Assembly (NCBI GenBank): GCA_017621155.1
Contig: JAGATP010000058.1
Location: 1 to 47,061 of the forward strand
DNA: 47,061 nt
From: Clostridia bacterium
Lineage (GTDB): Bacteria > Bacillota > Clostridia > Christensenellales > Borkfalkiaceae
Direction: 5' to 3'
Shown: positions 1 through 6,901 of the stretch, in pieces
Layout: each line of letters starts with the position of its first letter
Position numbering within the stretch: position 1 is the first letter of the stretch
Program-made: the position numbers and the translations under genes
The notes under the pieces: generated by a model
Told to the model about the DNA's origin: nothing
What the model saw: only the letters and a program-made list of their open reading frames with translations
Database searches by the model: none

Positions 1-77
1 CAGCCTTACATTCAGTTTAGCACATAGGAGCTTTTTTGTATATTGTTACAAGGCTTGAAGCTAAAGCTTTTTCAGAT

Positions 78-102
78 CCACCGGCATAGCCGGTGGCTTT
101 TT
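78..102 (+). terminator. Rho-independent terminator of an upstream plus-strand gene
   Basis: An 8-bp stem, CCACCGGC (78-85) with GCCGGTGG (89-96), has an ATA loop and is followed by CTTTTT on the plus strand. It would end a plus-strand transcript entering from outside the window. There is no T-run on the minus side, so it does not suit the minus-strand ABC gene. The gene it serves is not visible. Confidence 0.65.
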
Positions 103-146
103 AACGGCAATCCTCTACGAGCCTTGCCGTTATCCTCTAGTCATGA

Positions 147-174
147 GCCCCGCGCCGATCGGCGCGGGGCTTTT
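147..174. terminator. GC-rich palindromic hairpin after the ABC transporter gene
   Basis: GCCCCGCGCC (147-156) pairs with GGCGCGGGGC (161-170) around GATC, followed on the plus strand by TTTTG. It lies immediately past the stop codon of the minus-strand ABC gene at 176. On the minus strand the stem has no clean T-run, so the T-run favours plus-strand termination. The position suggests it also ends or protects the ABC mRNA. A second short inverted repeat, AACGGCAA (104-111) with TTGCCGTT (124-131), lies just before it. Confidence 0.5.
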
Positions 175-175
175 G

Positions 176-2326
176 TTATGCTTCTCTGAGAATATCCACA
201 GGCTTCCTGCTCGCCAGGCGCAAGACGGGAATGACCGTCGCCAACGCCGAAACCGCGAAGCTAAAGCCAAACAACGCCAGGATGGGGAATCCCCATACCG
301 TCAGCACGGATATCTCGGCGTAGGCGTTGTATACGGCGCAGCCGATTGCAGAACACGCGAGCGCAAGCGCAAATTCGATCGCCGCCAAAGTCATGCTCTC
401 CGACAGGCACACGGACACAAGATCAGACCGACTTGCCCCCATCGCACGGAGAATGCCCAGCTCCCGCCTTCGGCAATCCAAGCTCGCGTTCAGGAAATTC
501 ATCGTGAGCAAAATAGAGAAGACGGTGACGACTCCCATGCCGGAGAGGAATACCGCCTTCAAGGGCGTGTACCAAATTTGCCGAAAAATATCCCCCTGCT
601 TATCCTCTACAAGCTGACTGTACGGCGTAAGGAAGGAGGGCTTACCGAAAAAGTCTCTGACTTCCTGTTCCGTCTTATAGAAGGTATCTTCATCTTCGGG
701 ATCAATATAATCGGAAAGATTGAAGTGAACGGGAATTTGATTGAGCTTTCGCAAGAACTCCCTGTCCTTTTGAATATTTCCGCTCAATTTCACATAGACG
801 GTATTGAATTTCTCCTCTCTTCCCGTTTTTTTCCAGTAATCCTGACACAAAAAGACGGTATGAAGGATGGTATCGCCCGCCCCGTTGCAGACCGCGCTGA
901 CATAGGGATTGTCGCTTCTCCAAGCGCCGTCGGTCTCGTAATCGTATTGCTCGTAAAACGAAGTCGGCATTTCCGTGGAATAAATCCCGACGACGGTATA
1001 ACCGCCGTCCACCTGCTTTCCGATGATCTCGTCCACCGATTTCGGCTTTTCCTCATAACCTCTGATACCGAACTGAAGCATGGCGTTTGCAAACAAGTCC
1101 GTAATGGCAATTTCATTCACTTCGGTGGGAAGCCGACATGCCGTTTTGTCCGAAAGCCTCGCATCGGGGGTCAAGTTCCAATCCTCTTCCCCCGTTTCCG
1201 CATCGATTTCCATAGAAGACCATTCTCTAAAGCTGGAATAATACGGATTTTCTTTGTTGATCAAATAGGGGAGATCAAAAAAATCAAAGACTTTCGGCGT
1301 CCTATAGTATGCCTTTGCAAGTTCCTGTTTGCCCGTATAAGCGCGGATCAGATCGAGCTGTTCCTCCGTAAACCATGCGTTAAATCCATTGTTCACCGAA
1401 TATCCGATCTTTGCAATGCTAAATCCGTTCTCATACGTCATGGAGAGCACCGTTCTCGCCTCATCGGACGTCCCGAAGCTGACAAATACCGTCGCCACCA
1501 CGAACACGATGAGGGAGAGAAGAACCGAGCTGATCAGACGAAAAGGCTTGCGCTTTAACCCCGCCGTACCCAACCGAAACGCCCGCCGAAAAGAGAGCTT
1601 CCCCTTTCGAAAGGGAATCGTCCCTTCCGTCTTTTCCTGCTGCGGATTGGAATCTCCCACGATTTCCCCGTCCGACACCTCGATGATCCGATCTCCGTAC
1701 TGCTTTGCACTCTCGCGGTCGTGCGTGACGATCACCACCAGCCGTTCCTTCGAAAGCGCTTGCAACAACAAAAACAGCTGTTCCCCCGTTTTGGAGTCGA
1801 GCGCACCCGTCGGCTCGTCGGCGAGAATCATTTTCGGCTCCTTCACCAATGCGCGCGCAATCGCCACGCGCTGCTTCTGCCCGCCCGACAGCTCGCTGAT
1901 CTTTCGCTCGTACAGCGTGTTGCCCTCGCTGTCGACCAGATCTACCCGACGGAGGACTTCCTCGATTCTCGCCCTGTCGTTTGCCTTGCCCTGCAATTCC
2001 AGCGCCAGCGCGACGTTGCTTCCCACCGTGTACTGATCGATCAGATTGTATTCCTGAAACACAAAGCCCGCGAAGGAATTGCGATAACCATCCAACTCGC
2101 TCGGCGTAAAGGAGGAGAGGGAACGCCCGCCCGCGATAATCTCTCCGCTCGTCGGCACATCCAGCCCGCCGATCAGATTCAACAAGGTAGACTTCCCGCT
2201 TCCGCTTCTGCCGAGAAGGAATACCATTCCCCTTTCGGGCAACGTGAGGTTGACGTTTTTGAGCGCATTTACCTTCACGCGCTTTCCCTTTCCGTATATC
2301 TTGCTTACCGATCTCAGCTCAAGCAT
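176..2326 (-). CDS. MacB-like ABC transporter, fused ATPase and FtsX permease
   Basis: A 716-residue single-chain ABC protein. Residues about 1-225 are a MacB/LolD-type ATPase: Walker A GRSGSGKST, signature LSGGQKQR, Walker B MILADEPTG, and H-loop VTHD. A basic linker leads to a membrane segment near residue 265, a large extracytoplasmic region (about 290-600), and a C-terminal FtsX block of three membrane segments. The conserved ELGILRAMGAS motif sits in the FtsX block. Family members extrude peptides or antibiotics, or act as mechanotransmission pumps rather than importers; the substrate here is unknown. The start at 2326 has GAGGAG eight bases upstream. It is transcribed alone from the consensus promoter at 2486-2514, with a 5' leader of about 150 nt. 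No partner permease or sensor gene is adjacent. Confidence 0.9.
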   Translation of the reverse strand: MLELRSVSKIYGKGKRVKVNALKNVNLTLPERGMVFLLGRSGSGKSTLLNLIGGLDVPTSGEIIAGGRSLSSFTPSELDGYRNSFAGFVFQEYNLIDQYTVGSNVALALELQGKANDRARIEEVLRRVDLVDSEGNTLYERKISELSGGQKQRVAIARALVKEPKMILADEPTGALDSKTGEQLFLLLQALSKERLVVIVTHDRESAKQYGDRIIEVSDGEIVGDSNPQQEKTEGTIPFRKGKLSFRRAFRLGTAGLKRKPFRLISSVLLSLIVFVVATVFVSFGTSDEARTVLSMTYENGFSIAKIGYSVNNGFNAWFTEEQLDLIRAYTGKQELAKAYYRTPKVFDFFDLPYLINKENPYYSSFREWSSMEIDAETGEEDWNLTPDARLSDKTACRLPTEVNEIAITDLFANAMLQFGIRGYEEKPKSVDEIIGKQVDGGYTVVGIYSTEMPTSFYEQYDYETDGAWRSDNPYVSAVCNGAGDTILHTVFLCQDYWKKTGREEKFNTVYVKLSGNIQKDREFLRKLNQIPVHFNLSDYIDPEDEDTFYKTEQEVRDFFGKPSFLTPYSQLVEDKQGDIFRQIWYTPLKAVFLSGMGVVTVFSILLTMNFLNASLDCRRRELGILRAMGASRSDLVSVCLSESMTLAAIEFALALACSAIGCAVYNAYAEISVLTVWGFPILALFGFSFAVSALATVIPVLRLASRKPVDILREA

Positions 2327-2433
2327 GCCCTTTTCTCCTCATTTAATTAACTTTCCCCTACTTTTTCATTATGCCTAATTGTAAGCGTACCAATTGATCT
2401 TTTAAATTTTCTTTGCCACTTTTCCCCTTTTTT

Positions 2434-2448
2434 TCAGCCGCGATACAT
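2434..2448 (-). CDS. Four-codon leader ORF (MYRG) ahead of the ABC transporter
   Basis: On the minus strand ATG-TAT-CGC-GGC-TGA follows GGGAGGTGAG, the strongest Shine-Dalgarno sequence in this leader. It begins about 30 nt after the predicted transcription start. After TGA the same frame stays open for 28 lysine/arginine-rich codons to a TAA at about 2350. This could be a minimal translated leader that senses ribosome state, or the relic of a broken small gene. TGA is an ordinary stop elsewhere in the window (for example at 5142), so recoding is unlikely. Confidence 0.4.
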   Translation of the reverse strand: MYRG

Positions 2449-2485
2449 TGGTCTCACCTCCCTTTGTTATAGTATTAGTAGTTTC

Positions 2486-2514
2486 ATTATAATACAAAAA
2501 TTATTATTTGTCAA
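2486..2514 (-). promoter_or_regulatory. Perfect sigma-A promoter of the ABC transporter
   Basis: On the minus strand TTGACA (2514-2509), a 17-bp spacer and TATAAT (2491-2486). Both hexamers match the housekeeping consensus exactly. Predicted start is near 2479, giving a leader of about 150 nt. The remaining DNA from 2341 to 2620 is AT-rich and holds no gene other than the leader ORF. Confidence 0.85.
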
Positions 2515-2620
2515 TATACTTCGAAGATTATTCTTTTATAAAAAGTAAAAATTTTTATATAATTTTATATTTTTATGTAGATAAGTTCTAAAAAATCCCA
2601 ATTTTTTCGGATTTTTGCGC

Positions 2621-2648
2621 AAAAAAATCCCTCGCGGAGCGAGGGATT
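2621..2648 (-). terminator. Terminator of fba
   Basis: A 10-bp stem (2626-2635 with 2639-2648), a 3-base loop and a run of seven T on the minus strand, 17 bases past the fba stop codon. Confidence 0.9.
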
Positions 2649-2664
2649 CAGGTTTTTTAATGCG

Positions 2665-3600
2665 TTAAGCTTTGCCTTCCGAACCGAGAACGTTGATGAT
2701 CTTGTGCTTGACCATCTCCTTCATGGAGACGCGGGCGTCGCCGAGGTACTGTCTGGGGTCGAAGTGAGAGGGATTCTCCGCGAGGTGCTTTCTGAGCGCC
2801 GCCGTGAAGGAAACGCGAAGGTCGGAGTCGATGTTGATCTTGCAGACTGCCATCTTCGCCGCCGCGCGAAGCTCGCTCTCGGGAATGCCGATGGCGTTGG
2901 GCATCGAACCGCCGAACTGATTGACGATGGCAACCTTGTCCTGCGGAACGGAGGAAGCCCCGTGCAAAACGATGGGGAAGCCGGGAAGGCGCTTGCCGAC
3001 CTCTTCCAGGATGTCGAGGCGAAGCTTGGGATCCTGACCGGGCTTGAACTTATAAGCGCCGTGAGAGGTACCGATGGCGATGGCGAGGGAGTCGATTCCC
3101 GTCTTGGTCGCAAAGTCGTAAACCTCTTCGGGTCTCGTGTAGTGCGCGTCATCGGCGGAGACGTTGACGTCGTCCTCGATGCCGGCGAGCTGTCCGAGCT
3201 CTGCCTCTACCACAACGCCGTGGTCGTGCGCGTATTCGACGACCTTTTTGGTGATTTCCACATTCTCCTTATAGGGGAAGTGGGAAGCGTCGATCATGAC
3301 GGAAGTAAAGCCGCCGTCGATGGAAGCCTTGCAAATTTCGAAGTCTGCGCCGTGATCGAGGTGCATGGCGATGGGAATATCCGTGGTTTCTACGGCAGCT
3401 TGTACGAGGTGGCGAAGGTAAACGGGGTTAGCGTACTTTCTCGCACCTGCGGAAACCTGCAAAATGACGGGAGATTTGCATTCGTTGGCAGCCTCTACGA
3501 TTGCCTGAATCATTTCCATATTGTTGACGTTGAACGCGCCAATTGCGTAATGTCCGGCATAGGCCTTGGCGAACATATCCTTTGTTGTGACTAAGGGCAT
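2665..3600 (-). CDS. fba: Class II fructose-1,6-bisphosphate aldolase
   Basis: A 311-residue zinc-dependent aldolase that cleaves fructose 1,6-bisphosphate to DHAP and glyceraldehyde 3-phosphate in glycolysis, and runs in reverse for gluconeogenesis. Seen: the HLDHG metal motif near residue 80, an EAELG segment, GTSHGAYKF with a zinc ligand and phosphate contacts, and a late LHGASS motif. The start is set at the ATG at 3600 (MPLVTTKDM), which has GGAGG at 3613-3609. A TTG five codons earlier overlaps that ribosome site and is less likely. It is monocistronic between its own promoter and terminator. PPi-dependent phosphofructokinase, the preceding step, is encoded at 20370. Confidence 0.96.
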   Translation of the reverse strand: MPLVTTKDMFAKAYAGHYAIGAFNVNNMEMIQAIVEAANECKSPVILQVSAGARKYANPVYLRHLVQAAVETTDIPIAMHLDHGADFEICKASIDGGFTSVMIDASHFPYKENVEITKKVVEYAHDHGVVVEAELGQLAGIEDDVNVSADDAHYTRPEEVYDFATKTGIDSLAIAIGTSHGAYKFKPGQDPKLRLDILEEVGKRLPGFPIVLHGASSVPQDKVAIVNQFGGSMPNAIGIPESELRAAAKMAVCKINIDSDLRVSFTAALRKHLAENPSHFDPRQYLGDARVSMKEMVKHKIINVLGSEGKA

Positions 3601-3634
3601 AATAATTTCCTCCAATGGAATTTTTTACGCTTTC

Positions 3635-3663
3635 ATTATAAAAGATTCTTCCCCGTTTGTCAA
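3635..3663 (-). promoter_or_regulatory. Perfect sigma-A promoter of fba
   Basis: Minus strand TTGACA (3663-3658), a 17-bp spacer and TATAAT (3640-3635), all consensus. This fits a highly expressed glycolytic gene; the leader is about 28 nt. Confidence 0.85.
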
Positions 3664-3715
3664 GAATATTTTGCAATTTCCGCGGGGCAGATTTCCCCTT
3701 AAGCTGCAAGAAATA

Positions 3716-4207
3716 CTACGCCTTTTGCCCTTTTTCTCGGGTACGCCGAACAATCATCAAGACAAGCGCGGCAATCGCAACGACCGTGTAAACGGCGTGA
3801 TAGACGTAATATACGATCGGCGCGGCAAAATGAAAGACAAACGCCAGTACAATCAAATCGGCGAGGGATGCGACGGCGCAAAAGACGATTGCCACCGTAT
3901 AAAACGCCTTGCGCTTTTTATGAATCAGGAACAGGACGGTGATGAGAAGGCAGAGGACAAAGGCGATCAAAAGAATCCATGCTCCGAGCGTAAGCGGGAA
4001 ATACACGGGATCAACAAGGGAAACGACGAGCGGGAACGGCCAAAATCCGATATTCAAAGCCATCAGCGGAATAAACAGGATCAGAAAGAGAATTGCCAAA
4101 AAAATAGGAAAAATGGCAAGGACAGTCCTGTGCGCGTTTGGCTCTTGTACGCTGCAGGGAAAAAGCAGCAACAGTGCAAACACAATCCAAAAATACTTTT
4201 TTTTCAT
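3716..4207 (-). CDS. Small multi-pass membrane protein, operon A gene 3
   Basis: I do not recognise the family. It has 163 residues, starts MKKKYF and has about four hydrophobic segments (roughly 4-18, 27-50, 65-95, 105-155), ending in a basic tail (RRTREKGQKA). The ATG at 4207 has GGAGG nine bases upstream; an in-frame GTG at 4231 would include the ribosome site and is rejected. It is the last gene of a three-gene minus-strand unit, 110 bp after its neighbour. That gap holds a large hairpin and a palindrome shared with the operon promoter. In layout it resembles the protein encoded at 17794-18549, which also starts MKK and has several hydrophobic segments and a basic tail. That suggests distant paralogy; I have not aligned them. 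Confidence 0.65.
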   Translation of the reverse strand: MKKKYFWIVFALLLLFPCSVQEPNAHRTVLAIFPIFLAILFLILFIPLMALNIGFWPFPLVVSLVDPVYFPLTLGAWILLIAFVLCLLITVLFLIHKKRKAFYTVAIVFCAVASLADLIVLAFVFHFAAPIVYYVYHAVYTVVAIAALVLMIVRRTREKGQKA

Positions 4208-4238
4208 TTTTGTTTTCCTCCACTCGTTCACGGGGATG

Positions 4239-4290
4239 AAACGCCAACATTGTTACCGACGGAATTTCCGTTTTTCACAATGTGGCGTTT
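4239..4290 (-). promoter_or_regulatory. Intercistronic hairpin enclosing a 13-bp palindrome
   Basis: AAACGCCAACATTGT (4239-4253) pairs with ACAATGTGGCGTTT (4277-4290) with one bulged A. The loop holds the perfect palindrome ACGGAATTTCCGT (4259-4271). No T-run follows on either strand, so it is not a simple terminator. It lies about 30 bases upstream of the start codon at 4207. It may control mRNA processing or stability, or be a protein-binding site. An 18-bp stretch around the palindrome recurs exactly at 6290-6307. Confidence 0.55.
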
Positions 4291-4317
4291 TCCCGTTTTA
4301 TCCTTACGGTGTTCCCG

Positions 4318-5145
4318 TTATTCCTGAACAACTGCCGCTTTGCGTTCCGCATAGAGGCAAAAGATGTGGAATGCAGCAACCGTCGCCGCTAACGCCAACG
4401 CAAAAAGAGCACTTTCAGGGTCAAAGTATCCGAATACGACAACCCAGCCTGCAACCCAGCCGACGATAAAGAGAAAATCAACGAGAAAATTGCCCGCATA
4501 CCTGATTTTCAGCGCATATTTGTTCCCTTTCCGTTGCAGAATTGCCATGAAAACGGTAAACGCCATCACACCGAATATGCCGATCGAGGTCAAGAGAAAC
4601 CCTCTCGGCGCAAGTTCGTAATCAAAGATCAGCGCGGTGGAGAGAGAAAGCGGATACAGATAAAGGCACACCATCATCCAGGGCGCGGCGTTTCCCACGC
4701 TGTTCCATCCGCTTCTCACCGTCAGCTTGCGCGCCCTGCAAAAGTGCCATTCCGCGCAAAGGCAGAGAACGCCGAACAGAAGCATAAGAAAAAAGAAAAG
4801 TACAAGATTTCCCTTCCCGAACGCGCCGAGCCACCCAACAGGGGGATAACAGCTTGCAATCATCTCGAATGCCAAAACGCTGATTGCAACGGTGTATTTC
4901 ACGGCAATCAACTCTCTCGTCGTATAACCAAGGGTCTGAACGATGGCGGAAACGAGAAGCACTGCCCCGACGGCGCAGAGCGCTCCTCCCCAATACTTCG
5001 TGTAAATCTCTACAAAAAACACATAATCAGGATCAAGACTGCTGTTATACGAGGCGTAAATCGCCACGACGCCCAAAGCCCACAGCACGGCAACTGCCCA
5101 AGCCGCCAAAATATCGGCATATTTACGAATTATGTTTTCCTTCAT
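4318..5145 (-). CDS. Multi-pass membrane protein, operon A gene 2
   Basis: Family not recognised. It has 275 residues with about seven or eight hydrophobic segments (near 12-32, 50-70, 80-102, 112-132, 155-175, 185-203, 222-242, 245-265). The N-terminal MKENIIRKYAD is cytoplasmic in style and there is no signal peptide. No catalytic motif is visible. Its ATG overlaps the TGA of the upstream secreted-protein gene (ATGA, 5142-5145), so the two are translationally coupled and probably work together. Confidence 0.7.
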   Translation of the reverse strand: MKENIIRKYADILAAWAVAVLWALGVVAIYASYNSSLDPDYVFFVEIYTKYWGGALCAVGAVLLVSAIVQTLGYTTRELIAVKYTVAISVLAFEMIASCYPPVGWLGAFGKGNLVLFFFLMLLFGVLCLCAEWHFCRARKLTVRSGWNSVGNAAPWMMVCLYLYPLSLSTALIFDYELAPRGFLLTSIGIFGVMAFTVFMAILQRKGNKYALKIRYAGNFLVDFLFIVGWVAGWVVVFGYFDPESALFALALAATVAAFHIFCLYAERKAAVVQE

Positions 5146-6233
5146 CCTTCAGCCTCCTGCTTTAATGAGTTTAACAGTTCCATTATTTCATCTTCATTCT
5201 TATTAGGACTTATTATTATAAGGTCTGTTCTTCCGCAATTAGAACACTTGCTACCGGAAGGAATGGAGATCGGCTTATGTGCCTCTATTAAGCTATAGGA
5301 ACATTCAAGACAATACTTTTTGTGGGTAGACGTTCCTAAATCTGTGTAGCGAATGTTATGATTTCGCAATTCAGAGACGCCGCAGCCATTGCAAATCAAA
5401 TTATGATTGGAATCATCCACACTTTCCCGTCTCCATGAAAATGTTCGAGGATAATTCGAGGTACTCGTATACCATAAATTCGTCGTCCAAATACTATGCG
5501 CCTGCATTCCCGTGATATCGCTTGCCCAATTGATGATAATATCTCCGTTGTTTCTCGCCGTATCAAACGCAAATTTTACCGAAGAAGTACTATGAGAGAC
5601 GGCATATTGTCTTCCCGTCTGGTTGTTGAGCCAATCCATCGCATGACTTTTATCCGCTAAGTATTGATTTGCCTGTGGCATAAAAGTTGCCCAGTATGTA
5701 GCACAGCTGCTTGCGCATTGCGCTTCCAATTGGTTCTTTCTGTTTATTATATCTTCATCAGAGTTAATCGATACACGATAACCTTCTTTGTATAAAACAT
5801 CTGCCCATTCGAAATTTGCGGTAAAAATACGCATTGTCTCAGCGGCTATTCCTCCTTTTACACAGAGATAATTCCATGCAAAATGGCGAAGTGCATCTCT
5901 TTGATTGACTGAATCCGTATCTGTTCCACCATAATGTTTTGAAGCTTCATTCCTTGCATTAACAGCTTCCTGATAGATTGCATTCATCACAGCCTCTGAA
6001 ATACCGTTTTGAGCAGATAGGACTCTTGCAATCTTAAAGATACGAACTGACTCGGAGTTTTCCGAATTCAACTCCTCCGCTTGCTCTGGATTAGCTTGAT
6101 TCGATTCCGTTTGAATCGTCTTCGATTCCCCTTGTTCCACTGTTTCCGCCGTTGCGCTCAAACAAGGAACACAATGTCCGACAGAAAACGCCAACACTCC
6201 CGCGCATACAAGCGCAGTCCATTTTTTTTGCAT
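5142..6233 (-). CDS. Secreted DUF6973-like protein with C-terminal zinc-ribbon-like cysteines, operon A gene 1
   Basis: A 363-residue protein. Residues 1-30 form a Sec signal peptide (MQKK, hydrophobic core, likely cleavage after SATA). A Glu/Asn/Gln-rich linker follows to about residue 60. Residues about 70-250 contain RDALRHFAWNYL and later AVSHSTSS, a pattern I associate with DUF6973, a poorly characterised helical domain found in secreted proteins and toxin tails. The C-terminal 100 residues carry paired cysteines (CNGCG, CLEC, CSNCG), like one or two zinc ribbons, which is unusual outside the cell. The start has GGAGG upstream. It heads operon A behind the repeat-array promoter at 6319. 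The function is unknown and the DUF assignment is from memory of motif shape. Confidence 0.7.
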   Translation of the reverse strand: MQKKWTALVCAGVLAFSVGHCVPCLSATAETVEQGESKTIQTESNQANPEQAEELNSENSESVRIFKIARVLSAQNGISEAVMNAIYQEAVNARNEASKHYGGTDTDSVNQRDALRHFAWNYLCVKGGIAAETMRIFTANFEWADVLYKEGYRVSINSDEDIINRKNQLEAQCASSCATYWATFMPQANQYLADKSHAMDWLNNQTGRQYAVSHSTSSVKFAFDTARNNGDIIINWASDITGMQAHSIWTTNLWYTSTSNYPRTFSWRRESVDDSNHNLICNGCGVSELRNHNIRYTDLGTSTHKKYCLECSYSLIEAHKPISIPSGSKCSNCGRTDLIIISPNKNEDEIMELLNSLKQEAEG

Positions 6234-6289
6234 AGTAGCCTCCTACGATTTTATTTTACGAAACGAAACTGCCACCGATGAAATTGCTC

Positions 6290-6307
6290 CCGACGGAATT
6301 TCCGTTT
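6290..6307. repeat. 18-bp repeat with ACGGAATTTCCGT palindrome, copy in the operon A leader
   Basis: CCGACGGAATTTCCGTTT is identical to 4256-4273. Here the palindrome (6293-6305) lies about 8-20 bases after the predicted transcription start of operon A, where a repressor or a leader structure could act. Similarity extends weakly to the GAAAC-GCCA block about 20 bases away. Confidence 0.6.
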
Positions 6308-6318
6308 ACCGTAATTCT

Positions 6319-6347
6319 ATGATAACACATTTCATGGGGTTTGTCTT
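6319..6347 (-). promoter_or_regulatory. Operon A promoter with weak -35
   Basis: Minus strand AAGACA (6347-6342), a 17-bp spacer and TATCAT (6324-6319). The -35 is poor and abuts the first repeat of the 6347-6410 array, the arrangement expected of an activator-dependent promoter. Confidence 0.6.
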
Positions 6348-6430
6348 TGGGATTTTAAAAAGTTCTCTTGGGATTTTTCGAGAAATTTTGCATTTTCTCT
6401 TGGGATTTTTAAAATTGCTTTGTGATTAAC
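6347..6430 (-). promoter_or_regulatory. Three-site direct-repeat array A, putative activator sites
   Basis: Plus-strand cores TTGGGATTTT start at 6347, 6368 and 6400, spaced 21 and 32 bp (two and three helical turns). The second and third copies share the longer TTCTCTTGGGATTTT. The block ATTGCTTTGTGATTAAC follows at 6414-6430. The same array, spacings and block occur at 18667-18751 upstream of operon B. Sites on one helix face next to a weak -35 suggest cooperative binding of an activator. The LytTR regulator encoded at 12028 is the nearest candidate, but that link is inference. Confidence 0.65.
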
Positions 6431-6527
6431 TATTTTTCGCCCGATTCTTTCGCAAAATAGCGTTGCCGCTTGCCGTTCTTCGATCGGGGCAAAGCCCCTT
6501 TGGACTGCCTTCGAAGCTCCGATTTCA

Positions 6528-6548
6528 GAGCTTGTTTCCACGATCTGA
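6528..6548. repeat. Solo end fragment of the 160-bp interspersed repeat
   Basis: This 21-bp stretch, starting GAGCTTGTTTCCACGA, matches the left end of the repeat at 20211 at 19 of 21 positions. The rest of the element is missing. It may be a decayed copy. It lies in the 668-bp gene-free region between clpX and operon A. Confidence 0.4.
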
Positions 6549-6632
6549 GTATAACATACCCTTACGCGCTTTTCAAGGGTTTTCATGAAACATAGATGCA
6601 ACATCGTGCAACATGGAATGAAGCATTGGAAT

Positions 6633-6759
6633 GCGTCATGCATCATTCGTCGATGTGTCATGCATCATTCGTCGATGTGTCATGCATCATTCGTCGATGT
6701 GTCATGCATCATTCGTCGATGTGTCATGCATCATTTGACGATGCGTCATGCATCATTTA
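6633..6759. repeat. 22-bp tandem repeat tract, about 5.8 copies
   Basis: Units start at 6633, 6655, 6677, 6699, 6721 and 6743, the last partial. The consensus starts GTGTCATGCATCA and ends TTCGTCGAT. Units 2-4 are identical; units 1, 5 and 6 carry one to three changes. Each unit contains the palindrome ATGCAT, so the palindromes sit about two helical turns apart on one face of the DNA. Reading frames through it code only for repeats of the same few residues and are not genes. It may be an operator array, an iteron-like site or a simple expandable minisatellite. Confidence 0.85.
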
Positions 6760-6818
6760 CGGCATTTTTCTTCTGTCGTCCTGTAAAAAAGGGACTGTGA
6801 CAGGACGAAAAGTCATTC

Positions 6819-6848
6819 AAAAAAGGGGCGTCGAAAATTCGACGCTCC
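6819..6848 (-). terminator. Terminator of the tig-clpP-clpX unit
   Basis: The stem is 6825-6835 with 6838-6848, with one mismatch, followed by six T on the minus strand. It lies 53 bases past the clpX stop. Nearby CGTCCTGT (6778-6785) and ACAGGACG (6800-6807) form a second, weaker hairpin. Confidence 0.85.
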
Positions 6849-6901
6849 TTTCAAGCTTTCTCTTTGTTTTTTGAATGTTTTTTCTGCCCGACCAATCCTC
6901 G

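Noticed and set aside
1..175. tRNA or other structured RNA gene at the left edge
   Set aside because: Only terminator-type hairpins are visible; no cloverleaf or TTCGA-type arm.
143..1558. Long plus-strand open frame opposite the ABC transporter
   Set aside because: It begins inside a terminator hairpin and is an antisense reading of a clear ABC gene.
2434..2448. TGA readthrough or selenocysteine in the leader ORF
   Set aside because: TGA ends several normal genes here and no SECIS-like hairpin is seen after it.
2592..2601. A single AAAATCCCAA matching the array core, near the ABC transporter promoter
   Set aside because: It is alone, in the opposite orientation relative to the gene, 78 bp from the -35, without partners at 21 or 32 bp. 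It also sits in AT-rich DNA beside a terminator with similar sequence.
3674..3682. CAATTTCCG upstream of fba also forms half of the pfp operator palindrome
   Set aside because: Only nine bases are shared and the fba copy is not palindromic. Chance occurrence in 47 kb is plausible, so a shared glycolytic regulator is not claimed.
6633..6759. CRISPR array
   Set aside because: The units are directly adjacent with no spacers and no cas genes are present.
6585..6874. Open frames through the 22-bp repeats
   Set aside because: They encode only a periodic Cys/His/Ser/Ile pattern produced by the repeat and have no ribosome site.
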